In this document: piece after piece, positions 38,028 to 47,642 of the stretch
Layout of the letters: the number at the start of each line of letters is the position of its first letter
Position numbering within the stretch: the first letter of the stretch is position 1
Made by a program: the position numbers and the translations under genes
Assembly (NCBI RefSeq): GCF_034479635.1
Contig: NZ_CP140153.1
Location: 999,501 to 1,063,500, forward strand
Direction: 5' to 3'
DNA: 64,000 bases
From: Guyparkeria halophila
GTDB lineage: Bacteria > Pseudomonadota > Gammaproteobacteria > Halothiobacillales > Halothiobacillaceae
The notes under the pieces: generated by a model
The model's database searches: none
Told to the model about the DNA's origin: nothing
Seen by the model: only the letters and a program-made list of their open reading frames with translations

Positions 38028-41000
38028 CTGAGTTTGACGAGCTGTACCTGAAGTCTGAGATGAGTTTGGCCGCGTATGCCACTTTTAGTATAGATATGTC
38101 GCCAGAAGACTATATCAGGTCATTGGAAAACGGGGGCGAAGGCCTGTCTACTACTCAGGCAGTAGAATTCGCTTCACGGTGGAAAGTGGCGGCACAGTTT
38201 AACGATGAGTTAACAGCGGGGCAGCTGGAATTAGGACTGGGAACTGGCTTGTCGGTCACAATATTCGAGGACCGGCAGACCGGTGAGCAGGTGTTGGCGA
38301 TCCGGGGGACGGATGATCTCCAGGACGTGTTTACCGACCTGGTGGATGTTTCGTTACTAGGCAGCGGGGCACTCATGCCTCAGTACGAAGCATTGACCGA
38401 TAAAGTGCAGGATTGGCTGGATGCCGGAATTCTGCAACCCGGTTTTTCGGTGACCGGCCATTCGCTGGGCGGCTTTCTTGCTCAACTGTTAACCGTCGAC
38501 CGTTCGGACGTTGTCTCCGGAGCCGATACGTTTAATGCACCGGGTGTAGGCGGAACTGTTGATGAGCTCTTGGAGCAGTTCGGCCGTACTCAGGACTCGG
38601 TTGATTTGTCCCTGATCCGAAATCATCAGGCTGCTCCGGGCTACGAGCTGACGAGCGGGCTGGGGACGATGCTTGGCGAGGTTGACCCGATATTCGTTGA
38701 GGAATCGGAAAGTCCTTGGGAAAACCATTCAATGAGTCGAATTTCCGATTCGCTTGCCGTGCAAAAAGTGTTCGCAATAGTGGATCCAAGCGCATCGATG
38801 GACGAGATATCTGAGGTGCTTTTGGCAAGTGCGCCCGCGGCAAATGCGCGTTTGGAATCGGCGGTTGCATCGCTGGGTCGGCTATTCGGTGAGTCGTTTT
38901 CATCCGAAACGCAAGGGCGGGATTCCTTGTACGAAAATCTCGACGCCTTGAGCTCTGATTTGGAGGGTCGATCCGGACCTTCCCTGTCATTGGTTTCATT
39001 TGCCGGCAATAGTGCTGGTGAGTTGCTGTCACTGGCTTCTGGTGATATTGCCTACCGGTATGCCCTCGCAAACGGTGATGCTTTCGCAGTGCTTGGCGAC
39101 GACAGCCTTTTTGCCATGCACAACATGTCCGGTGAACTGGATATGTATGACGCCGCGACGGGCGAGGGGCGGCTCACTGATGACTGGCTTTCGGACCGGG
39201 CGGCTTTCGTGGAGGCCCGTACCGAAACCGCTAACGGGAACACCCCGGTAGGGGACGAGCGGATCGAATACCACGATCTTGGCTTGGGGCAGTTGGCGTT
39301 TGTGGATAAGGCGGGAGCTGGTGCCTCTCGACGGATCGTGTTTGGCAGCGAAGGCGCCGATCTCTTGGATCAGGGCGGAGCGGCTGTCGATCACCTGTAT
39401 GGCGGTGACGGCAACGACCTGCTCGAAGGCGCCGGCGGCGCCGACCGGCTGGAGGGCGGCCACGGTTACGACACCTACCTGGCCGGTGCCGACGACACCA
39501 TCCTCGACACCGACCGGGACGGCCGGGTGCGTTTCAGCGACCGGATCTTAAGCGGCGGACGTCGACAGGACGACGGCAGCTACATCAGCGCCGACGGCCA
39601 GATCGTCTACGAGTGGTCCACGGCCGACTCGACTCTTGCCGTCACGGGGCCGGAGGGCAGTCTGATCATCGAGAACTTTCGCGACTCCGGTGATCTGGGC
39701 ATCGTGCTTGACGAGGCACCGGCCGACCCCGGCGAACCGGGCAGCGAATCGAACGTGATTCTCGGCGATTTCGCTCCCATGGTGGATGCCAACGGCAATC
39801 CGGAATATGACCAATGGGGGAATATCGTTCCTGATGGTCCGGAACCGGGGCGTGAAGACACCATCTACGACACCCCGGACGAGGATCTGATCGATTCCGG
39901 GGGAGGGGATGACTGGCTGGCTCGGCTTCACGGGGGTGACGACGTCGTGAAACTGGGCGATGGTGATGACGAGATCCGTACGAACGTCGGCGTCTCCGGC
40001 ACCCTGCACGCCGAGGGTGGCGCTGGAAGGGACTACATCGGAGCCTGGACCGCAGATGACGTGCTGATTGGCGGCGCGGATGGCGATGGCCTTTACGGAG
40101 CGTCGGGGGATGACTGGCTCTTTGGCGACGAGCGCCCTGCCGGTGGTGTCGTCGACTGGATCGCGGCCGGGGCCGAGGAAGAGGGCTCCGGGGAGAAAGG
40201 TGACTGGTTCGACGCGGAAGATGGCAATGACCACGTTCTTGGTGGGCCGGGCGACGATCTGGCGGCGGGTGGCAATGGCAACGACACCATTGTGCTTGGC
40301 GGCGGGGACGACTGGGCGCACGGCGACCTGAACACCTATTTCGAGGGCGGTGATCCTTGGAGGGACTGGCGGGTCAACGAGACCATCGTCGACGCGGGTG
40401 GGTTGACGCAGTATCAGTGGTCTCTGGAAAACATCCGCATTCAAGGTGATCCGGGCGTCGGCAACGATACGATTTACATGGGCGCGGGAGACGACGTCGC
40501 GATCGGCGGCAAGGGCGACGATTACATCGATCTCGGAACCGGAAACGATCGGGGCTTCGGCGAGGGGGGGCATGATGTCTTGATCGGCGGTGCCGGTGAT
40601 GACCGATTGATCGGCGACATGAAAGATGACGCGTCGGATGCGAGTGGTCATGGCAACGACATTCTCGATGGCGGTGCCGGCGACGATCGTCTTCAGGGTG
40701 ATGGTGGCCACGATATTCTTCTGGGCGGCTCAGGCAATGACATCCTGGCTGGAGACACCACGGAAGAACATTTCGGAGACGACCAGCTCGACGGCGGATT
40801 GGGCGACGACGAACTCTACGGGGGTGGCGGCAATGACGTCCTGAGTGGTGGAGATGGTGCCGATAGCCTATGGGGTGACGGTGCGATGGCCTCGGATGAT
40901 CACCAGGGAGATGATCACCTTGACGGTGGTGAAGGCAACGACCTTCTGGTCGGTGGTGGCGGTTCCGATGCGCTGCTCGGGGGCGATGGCGACGATGAGC

Positions 41001-44000
41001 TATACGGAGAGGCGGGTGACACACCCGCATCCGCGCAGGGCGACGACCGCCTCGAAGGCGGAGAAGGCAACGATCTGCTGGTCGGCGGTGGTGGCGACGA
41101 TTACCTCCTGGGGGGTGAAGGCGACGATCAACTCGGCGGTGATATGAACGATACGCCGGTCGACGCCTTGGGCGACGACTACCTCGATGGCGGTGCCGGC
41201 AACGATGTGCTTAACGGTGTTGGGGGCAACGACACCCTCGTCGGGGGGCTGGGTGCCGACCAGCTGTTTGGGGATGCCGGTGATCTCGATGGCTCCCTGC
41301 ATGGCGCTGACTGGCTGGAAGGTGGCGAAGGAAACGACACGCTGGTCGGCATGGGCGGACAGGATGTGTTGTATGGCGACGCCGGCGACGACATTCTTCT
41401 GGGTGATCATGACAGCGTCGATCCCGCCTATTACGGCAATGACACGCTTCACGGCGGCGATGGCAATGACCAAATGCAGGGTGGTGGCCTTGACGACACG
41501 CTATATGGCGAAGCCGGTGATGACTTTATTGAGGGCGACAGTGGTGGCATAACTGGCGCCGAACACGGCAATGACCAGTTGTATGGTGGAGCGGGGAACG
41601 ACCAGCTGATTGGCGAAGGGGGAGACGATCACCTCGTGGGAGGAGCGGGGAACGACCTGCTCGGTGGCGACGCTGACAACATGGCCCCGTCGTTTCATGG
41701 CAACGACATCCTCGAAGGTGGGGCCGGCGACGATCACCTTAAGGGACAAGGAGGCGATGATCGCCTGTTCGGCGGAATCGGTAACGACCAGTTGTTCGGC
41801 GGTGCAGGTGATGACGTCCTGACTGGTGGTGATGGTGTCAATTACCTGAATGGCGGGGTCGGCGACGACTTCCTTGAGGGTGGATCTGGTGACGACGAGC
41901 TTCATGGCAATGCCGGTGCGGACCAACTTGAAGGGGGTGCTGGGAACGACCACTTGTCTGGTGGTGCCGGTGATGACCGATTGGTTGGAGGGGGTGGCGA
42001 CGACCACTATGTGTATTTCAGCGGCCAGGGCGCTGACGTCATCGACAATGCCGATGGCGGCTTCGACCGTTTGGATTTTGGCGACATCACCCTGGATCGT
42101 CTGAGCTTTAGCCAGGAGGGCGACGATCTGCTGGTTCTCGTGGACGGCGACTCGGGTCAGTCAGTACGCGTGCTGAATCATTTCCTTGGTGGTGACGCGG
42201 CGATCGATTCCATCCAGGTGGGCGATGGAGAAGCGCTTGATACGCAGCGCGTCAACGCGATGGCAGCTGCTGCGGCCCTGGATGGTTTCACTGCCGCGTT
42301 GGCGGGCGCATCGGGAGACGATATCCTGACCGGGTACGAAACGACCGATCTGCTTCATGGGCTAGGTGGTGATGACGAGCTACACGGGCTGGCCGGATCG
42401 GATCAGCTCGAAGGTGGGGTAGGGCATGACCGACTGCACGGCGGTGAGGGCGACGACCGGTTGATCGGTGGTTCAGGTGACGACAGCTACGCATATGCCA
42501 GTGGGCAAGGTGTCGATGTTATCGACAACGTCGGTGGCGGCTTCGACCGTTTGGATTTTGGCGACATCACCCTGGATCGTCTGAGCTTTAGCCAGGAGGG
42601 CGACGATCTGCTGGTTCTCGTGGACGGCGACTCGGGTCAGTCAGTACGCGTGCTGAATCATTTCCTTGGTGGTGACGCGGCGATCGATTCCATCCAGGTG
42701 GGCGATGGAGAAGCGCTTGATACGCAGCGCGTCAACGCGATGGCAGCTGCTGCGGCCCTGGATGGTTTCACTGCCGCGTTGGCGGGCGCATCGGGAGACG
42801 ACATCCTGACCGGGTACGAAACGACCGATCTGCTTCATGGGCTAGGTGGTGATGACGAGCTACACGGGCTGGCCGGATCGGATCAGCTCGAAGGTGGGGT
42901 AGGGCATGACCGACTGCACGGCGGTGAGGGCGACGACCGGTTGATCGGTGGTTCAGGTGACGACAGCTACGCATATGCCAGTGGGCAAGGTGTCGATGTT
43001 ATCGACAACGTCGGTGGCGGCTTCGACCGTTTGGATTTTGGCGACATCACCCTGGATCGTCTGAGCTTTAGCCAGGAGGACGACGATCTGCTGGTTCTCG
43101 TGGACGGCGACTCGGGTCAGTCAGTACGCGTGCTGAATCATTTCCTTGGTGGTGACGCGGCGATCGATTCCATCCAGGTAGGCGATGGAGAAGCGCTTGA
43201 TACGCAGCGCGTCAACGCGATGGCAGCTGCTGCGGCCCTGGATGGTTTCACTGCCGCGTTGGCGGGCGCATCGGGAGACGACATCCTGACCGGGTACGAA
43301 ACGACCGATCTGCTTCATGGGCTAGGTGGTGATGACGAGCTACACGGGCTGGCCGGATCGGATCAGCTCGAAGGTGGGGTAGGGCATGACCGACTGCACG
43401 GCGGTGAGGGCGACGACCGGTTGATCGGTGGTTCAGGTGACGACAGCTACGCATATGCCAGTGGGCAAGGTGTCGATGTTATCGACAACGTCGGTGGCGG
43501 CTTCGACCGTTTGGATTTTGGCGACATCACCCTGGATCGTCTGAGCTTTAGCCAGGAGGACGACGATCTGCTGGTTCTCGTGGACGGCGACTCGGGTCAG
43601 TCAGTACGCGTGCTGAATCATTTCCTTGGTGGTGACGCGGCGATCGATTCCATCCAGGTAGGCGATGGAGAAGCGCTTGATACGCAGCGCGTCAACGCGA
43701 TGGCGGTGGCACCGGATGAATTCGATGCTGTCTTGATCGGTACGTCGAGCGACGATGTTTTGAACGGATATAGCACGTCGGATCTGCTTCAAGGCGGTGA
43801 AGGCGACGACACTATTTCTGGGCACTCTGGCGCGGACAAGCTTCAAGGCGGTGCTGGAAATGATTCCCTGCATGGGGGTGATGACGGCGATCAACTCTAC
43901 GGTGGCGCGGGAGATGATCAGTTACATGGCGATGCTGGTAATGATGACCTGTATGGGGAAGCTGGTGCGGACGTCCTGTTCGGTGGAGCGGGCAATGATC

Positions 44001-47000
44001 GCTTTTTTAGTTATGACGGAAAGGACCTTGCCTATGGTGGTGAGGGTGATGATAGTTATTACACAGTTACGGCACATGAAAGTGCTGGCGAAGGAATAGA
44101 CAGCATCTACAGTGGGCATTTGCGTTCGCTTCCGGATAACGTTGAGAATTTATATATGAATTATGGGGATCGGTACAATCCGATCTACTCCTATACAGTT
44201 CAAGGGAATGATCTTGATAACATCATAGGAACTTCAGGTCGTGGGATAGTTGGAGATGTCTTTGATCCTGGCGGGGGTGCAGATAAGATTATCGTGAATG
44301 GTCTTGATGAGCCGGTGGTCTATGTGGACAATCCCGGTGATCAAATCGTCGGTGATTTTCACGAAGTTCGTAGTGAGTTGGATTATCATCTTCCTGATGA
44401 CCGGTTTTATTCCCGCGTAAATAATCGGCTGACTCTTGTTGGTTCTGATCCAATATCTGGATGGGGTAATTCTGGAGATAACGTAATAAAAAGCCATCGG
44501 AATTATGCGAACAACGTGCTCTTTGGGGGCGATGGAGATGACACGTATGTGGTTGGTCTTAGCGACCAGGTTGTTGAGTCAGAGAATTCCGGTTTCGATA
44601 AGGCTTACGTGATGTTGGATGTCGGTCCAAACAAGACCGAGAGCTATGACATAAGCTTGGCTGATTTGAATTTCCAGGGTGTTGAGGCGATTGGCTTCGC
44701 AACGGTTATTACATATGGTGTCTTCACATCTTCTGATGTTGAATTTACATTCAGGGGTGGGGGTGACGATGACATTATACTCCTAAATGAGTTGAACGTC
44801 CTTGCTCCTGGAAATCAGGACTTCAACCCGCCAACACATGTATACGCAGGCGATGGCGATGATCGCATCACAGGAAGTCGAGGCTTGGATATTATTGATG
44901 GCGGTGAAGGGGCCGACTATATGTATGGAGGGGCGCACTCTGATACCTACTATGTCGATGATGTTGGTGATCAGGTTGTCGAAAGTGTATCTGTAACGGA
45001 CCCCCTCTCCAGGGTTTGGGATTACAATCGTCGTCTTGGATCTAGTCTTTCTGGCGGATATGATCGGATACATTCTACAGTCGATTATGAGCTTCCCGAT
45101 AATGTGGAGGAGCTCATATTGAGTGGTTCGGATGAAATCAGTGGTGTAGGAAATGATCAAGACAATGTGTTGACGGGTAATTCGGCTAATAACCTTTTGA
45201 AGGGCGGTCTTGGTGACGACACGTACGTCTACCAGGAGGCTGGAGGCGAAGACACGGTTGATAACCGTGATGGCGGATCGGGAAAGTTGATTTTAGAAGA
45301 AATATCCTTGAATCGTGTCGATTTGGGTCGGGATGGAAACGATTTAGTGATCGTTGTTGATGGTTCGAGTCAGCTCAATCAGTCGGTACGGGTTCTCGAT
45401 CATTTCCTGGGCGATGATGCCATGATCGATATCTTCAAGTTTGGCCACTCGACGATCGATGCAGAGCACGTCGCCGCCATTGTCGCGGCCAACGAATATC
45501 CAGGGGAGTTCTCCACAGTCGTTGTGGGCACAGAAGAGGATGATTCCCTGACCGCTTACCAAACCAGTGATCTGCTGCAGGGGTTGGATGGGAACGACGC
45601 GCTTTGGGGATCCGCTGGTTCCGACCGCCTTGAAGGCGGCTCTGGCGACGACACACTTTATGGTGGCGACGGGCTTGACCGCGGGTCGGGCTCCGATGTG
45701 TTGTTCGGTGGTCTCGGTAACGATGAATTGTACGGCGAGGACGGTGACGACGCGTTGGCCGGGGGTGCCGGTAACGACGACTATTACTATTCCGCCAACG
45801 GTGGTGTCGACGTCATCGATAACACTGGTGGCGGCACGGATACGGTCTTCTTCCTCGGCGGCATCGATCGTTCGCGGATCACGTTCCATCAGGATGGCGA
45901 CGATCTCGTGATGCTTCTGGACGACGACCTGGGCCAGCAGGTGCGCGTCACGAACCATTTCCTCGGCGGTGACGCGGCGATCAGCTATGTCCAGCCCACT
46001 GACTGTGGCAACGCCATCGCTGCGGGGGACATCGCCAGCCAGCTGACGGCGCTCCCGGGGAGTTCGGGCGGTGATTCGGGTGGCGATGCCGGCGGTGGTG
46101 ACACGACCACTCCGCCCCCGGGCGATGGTGGTGACACCCCGCCGACCGCCGAGACGGGCGGCGCGGATACCGTGGTCGGCACCTCAGGTAACGATGTTCT
46201 GCTGGGTGGTGCCGATAACGACACGCTCGACGGCCAGGGAGGCGACGATTTGCTCCGTGGCGGGGTCGGTGACGACACCTACCGCTTTGGTGGCGGCGGG
46301 CAGGCTGTGTTGCAGGAAGCCGACGGGAACGACACCTTGCTGTTCACCGACGGGATTGGCTTCAACAGTGTTTCCTCCGGCTTGATGAAGTCGGGTGATG
46401 ATCTGGTGCTGAAAGTCGATGGTGGTCCGGATCAGGTGACGCTCTCGGGCTTTTTCCGTGGTGGCAGCGACGTGGTCGAGACCATCAGCTTCGAGAGCGG
46501 CGGTTCGCTGACGTCGGATCAGATCTTCGGTGCTTTCGGCCTGCCGGTGCCTGATGGTTCGTCGCCTTATGCCGGTACCGTTGAAGGGACCAACGGTGAT
46601 GATGCATCGGTGCAGGGAACGGCCGATGCCGATCGCCTGGTCGGGCTTAACGGCAACGACACGCTCGAAGGCGGCGCTGGCAATGATCTGTTGATCGGTG
46701 GCCGCGGCGATGACACCTACGTGTTCAATGCGGGCGATGGGCAGGACCGGATCGACAACACCGGGGGCGGTTCGGATACGTTGCAATTCGCCGATGCCGG
46801 CTTCAACGACGTTGCCAGCGGCCTGATGAAGTCCGGGGATGATCTCGTTCTCCAGGTCGGCTCGGGTGGCGACAAGGTGACCATCGGCGCGTTCTTCCAG
46901 GGCGGAGATCATGCGATCGATTCGTTGGCGTTTGCCGATGGTTCACAGCTGAGCAAGGCACAGATCTTCGGGGCCTTCGGGCTGACCGATCCCGACCCGG

Positions 47001-47557
47001 ACGGGTCGCCCGATTACACGGGCCTTCCGGACGAGCGAGCCTACGGCACCGTGCAGTCGGCGCGTTCTGGCAGCGAGACGATCATCGGTTCGTCCGATGC
47101 CGATCTGATCGATGGTGGCGCTGGTAACGATGTGTTGGACGGCGGTCTGGGTGATGACTGGCTGATCGGCGGTCGTGGCGACGACCAGTTCCTGCAGACG
47201 CGGGGCGGTGGCGCCGATTCGATTACGGCTTACGATCCCACGGCCGGCAAGACGGATGTGCTCAGTTTCGGACCCGACGTTGCGCACGATCAGCTCTGGT
47301 TCGAGCAGAGCGGGGATGATCTCGCCGTGGGAATTATTGGCACCGACGACAGTGCGACCATCAGCGGTTGGTATCTGGGTGAGGCGCATCACGTCGAGCA
47401 GATCCAGACGGCGGACGGATACACCTTGCTCGACTCGCAGGTCGACAACCTCGTGTCCGCAATGGCGTCGTTTGCCCCGCCCTCCGCTGGCGAGACGGTA
47501 CTTTCTACCGCTTACCGGGATGCCTTGCAGCCGACGATCAGTGCCAGCTGGCAGTAA
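38024..47557 (+). CDS. Giant RTX protein with N-terminal lipase-like domain (3177 aa)
   Basis: The first ~260 residues form a class 3 lipase-like alpha/beta hydrolase: the nucleophile elbow is GHSLGG with Ser147, an oxyanion-type segment LAIRGTDD sits near residue 91, and the later ENHSMSRIS may supply the His. From about residue 440 onward there are many RTX nonapeptides (GGxGNDxL type) that bind calcium outside the cell. Residues about 1346-1892 consist of three near-identical 160-residue repeats plus a partial fourth. Residues about 1893-2510 are encoded by lower-GC DNA with a different repeat style (DDTYYVDDVGDQVVES). The last ~150 residues form a type I secretion tail. There is no signal peptide. 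The following ABC and HlyD genes are its evident exporter. It may be a secreted lipase or phospholipase, or a surface adhesin. Confidence 0.92.
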   Translation: MTEFDELYLKSEMSLAAYATFSIDMSPEDYIRSLENGGEGLSTTQAVEFASRWKVAAQFNDELTAGQLELGLGTGLSVTIFEDRQTGEQVLAIRGTDDLQDVFTDLVDVSLLGSGALMPQYEALTDKVQDWLDAGILQPGFSVTGHSLGGFLAQLLTVDRSDVVSGADTFNAPGVGGTVDELLEQFGRTQDSVDLSLIRNHQAAPGYELTSGLGTMLGEVDPIFVEESESPWENHSMSRISDSLAVQKVFAIVDPSASMDEISEVLLASAPAANARLESAVASLGRLFGESFSSETQGRDSLYENLDALSSDLEGRSGPSLSLVSFAGNSAGELLSLASGDIAYRYALANGDAFAVLGDDSLFAMHNMSGELDMYDAATGEGRLTDDWLSDRAAFVEARTETANGNTPVGDERIEYHDLGLGQLAFVDKAGAGASRRIVFGSEGADLLDQGGAAVDHLYGGDGNDLLEGAGGADRLEGGHGYDTYLAGADDTILDTDRDGRVRFSDRILSGGRRQDDGSYISADGQIVYEWSTADSTLAVTGPEGSLIIENFRDSGDLGIVLDEAPADPGEPGSESNVILGDFAPMVDANGNPEYDQWGNIVPDGPEPGREDTIYDTPDEDLIDSGGGDDWLARLHGGDDVVKLGDGDDEIRTNVGVSGTLHAEGGAGRDYIGAWTADDVLIGGADGDGLYGASGDDWLFGDERPAGGVVDWIAAGAEEEGSGEKGDWFDAEDGNDHVLGGPGDDLAAGGNGNDTIVLGGGDDWAHGDLNTYFEGGDPWRDWRVNETIVDAGGLTQYQWSLENIRIQGDPGVGNDTIYMGAGDDVAIGGKGDDYIDLGTGNDRGFGEGGHDVLIGGAGDDRLIGDMKDDASDASGHGNDILDGGAGDDRLQGDGGHDILLGGSGNDILAGDTTEEHFGDDQLDGGLGDDELYGGGGNDVLSGGDGADSLWGDGAMASDDHQGDDHLDGGEGNDLLVGGGGSDALLGGDGDDELYGEAGDTPASAQGDDRLEGGEGNDLLVGGGGDDYLLGGEGDDQLGGDMNDTPVDALGDDYLDGGAGNDVLNGVGGNDTLVGGLGADQLFGDAGDLDGSLHGADWLEGGEGNDTLVGMGGQDVLYGDAGDDILLGDHDSVDPAYYGNDTLHGGDGNDQMQGGGLDDTLYGEAGDDFIEGDSGGITGAEHGNDQLYGGAGNDQLIGEGGDDHLVGGAGNDLLGGDADNMAPSFHGNDILEGGAGDDHLKGQGGDDRLFGGIGNDQLFGGAGDDVLTGGDGVNYLNGGVGDDFLEGGSGDDELHGNAGADQLEGGAGNDHLSGGAGDDRLVGGGGDDHYVYFSGQGADVIDNADGGFDRLDFGDITLDRLSFSQEGDDLLVLVDGDSGQSVRVLNHFLGGDAAIDSIQVGDGEALDTQRVNAMAAAAALDGFTAALAGASGDDILTGYETTDLLHGLGGDDELHGLAGSDQLEGGVGHDRLHGGEGDDRLIGGSGDDSYAYASGQGVDVIDNVGGGFDRLDFGDITLDRLSFSQEGDDLLVLVDGDSGQSVRVLNHFLGGDAAIDSIQVGDGEALDTQRVNAMAAAAALDGFTAALAGASGDDILTGYETTDLLHGLGGDDELHGLAGSDQLEGGVGHDRLHGGEGDDRLIGGSGDDSYAYASGQGVDVIDNVGGGFDRLDFGDITLDRLSFSQEDDDLLVLVDGDSGQSVRVLNHFLGGDAAIDSIQVGDGEALDTQRVNAMAAAAALDGFTAALAGASGDDILTGYETTDLLHGLGGDDELHGLAGSDQLEGGVGHDRLHGGEGDDRLIGGSGDDSYAYASGQGVDVIDNVGGGFDRLDFGDITLDRLSFSQEDDDLLVLVDGDSGQSVRVLNHFLGGDAAIDSIQVGDGEALDTQRVNAMAVAPDEFDAVLIGTSSDDVLNGYSTSDLLQGGEGDDTISGHSGADKLQGGAGNDSLHGGDDGDQLYGGAGDDQLHGDAGNDDLYGEAGADVLFGGAGNDRFFSYDGKDLAYGGEGDDSYYTVTAHESAGEGIDSIYSGHLRSLPDNVENLYMNYGDRYNPIYSYTVQGNDLDNIIGTSGRGIVGDVFDPGGGADKIIVNGLDEPVVYVDNPGDQIVGDFHEVRSELDYHLPDDRFYSRVNNRLTLVGSDPISGWGNSGDNVIKSHRNYANNVLFGGDGDDTYVVGLSDQVVESENSGFDKAYVMLDVGPNKTESYDISLADLNFQGVEAIGFATVITYGVFTSSDVEFTFRGGGDDDIILLNELNVLAPGNQDFNPPTHVYAGDGDDRITGSRGLDIIDGGEGADYMYGGAHSDTYYVDDVGDQVVESVSVTDPLSRVWDYNRRLGSSLSGGYDRIHSTVDYELPDNVEELILSGSDEISGVGNDQDNVLTGNSANNLLKGGLGDDTYVYQEAGGEDTVDNRDGGSGKLILEEISLNRVDLGRDGNDLVIVVDGSSQLNQSVRVLDHFLGDDAMIDIFKFGHSTIDAEHVAAIVAANEYPGEFSTVVVGTEEDDSLTAYQTSDLLQGLDGNDALWGSAGSDRLEGGSGDDTLYGGDGLDRGSGSDVLFGGLGNDELYGEDGDDALAGGAGNDDYYYSANGGVDVIDNTGGGTDTVFFLGGIDRSRITFHQDGDDLVMLLDDDLGQQVRVTNHFLGGDAAISYVQPTDCGNAIAAGDIASQLTALPGSSGGDSGGDAGGGDTTTPPPGDGGDTPPTAETGGADTVVGTSGNDVLLGGADNDTLDGQGGDDLLRGGVGDDTYRFGGGGQAVLQEADGNDTLLFTDGIGFNSVSSGLMKSGDDLVLKVDGGPDQVTLSGFFRGGSDVVETISFESGGSLTSDQIFGAFGLPVPDGSSPYAGTVEGTNGDDASVQGTADADRLVGLNGNDTLEGGAGNDLLIGGRGDDTYVFNAGDGQDRIDNTGGGSDTLQFADAGFNDVASGLMKSGDDLVLQVGSGGDKVTIGAFFQGGDHAIDSLAFADGSQLSKAQIFGAFGLTDPDPDGSPDYTGLPDERAYGTVQSARSGSETIIGSSDADLIDGGAGNDVLDGGLGDDWLIGGRGDDQFLQTRGGGADSITAYDPTAGKTDVLSFGPDVAHDQLWFEQSGDDLAVGIIGTDDSATISGWYLGEAHHVEQIQTADGYTLLDSQVDNLVSAMASFAPPSAGETVLSTAYRDALQPTISASWQ
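42061..43703 (+). repeat. Tandem 480-bp coding repeats inside the RTX gene
   Basis: Copies run 42061-42540, 42541-43020 and 43021-43500, followed by a partial copy to about 43703. The period is exactly 480 bases (160 codons). I see only a few substitutions between copies, for example GGG/GGA at 42600/43080 and GTG/GTA at 42699/43179. The encoded unit begins FDRLDFGDITLDRLSF and ends in a GSGDDSYAYASGQGVDVIDN block. Confidence 0.95.
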
Positions 47558-47593
47558 CGCCAGTAACGCCGAGTAATCACATCACAGGGAATG

Positions 47594-47627
47594 CCGCCCC
47601 CACCGGGCTCAGGTCCGGTGGGGGCGG
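47594..47627 (+). terminator. Strong hairpin between the RTX gene and its ABC exporter gene
   Basis: CCGCCCCCACCGG and CCGGTGGGGGCGG form a perfect 13-bp stem with an eight-base loop, 36 bases after the RTX stop and 15 bases before the exporter ATG. No T-run follows, so it may only reduce transcription or protect the upstream mRNA 3' end, giving less exporter than cargo. Confidence 0.6.
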
Positions 47628-47642
47628 TGGAGTGTCTAGTCA

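Noticed and set aside
42061-43703. CRISPR-like array
   Set aside because: The repeat unit is 480 bp, in frame and coding, with no spacers.
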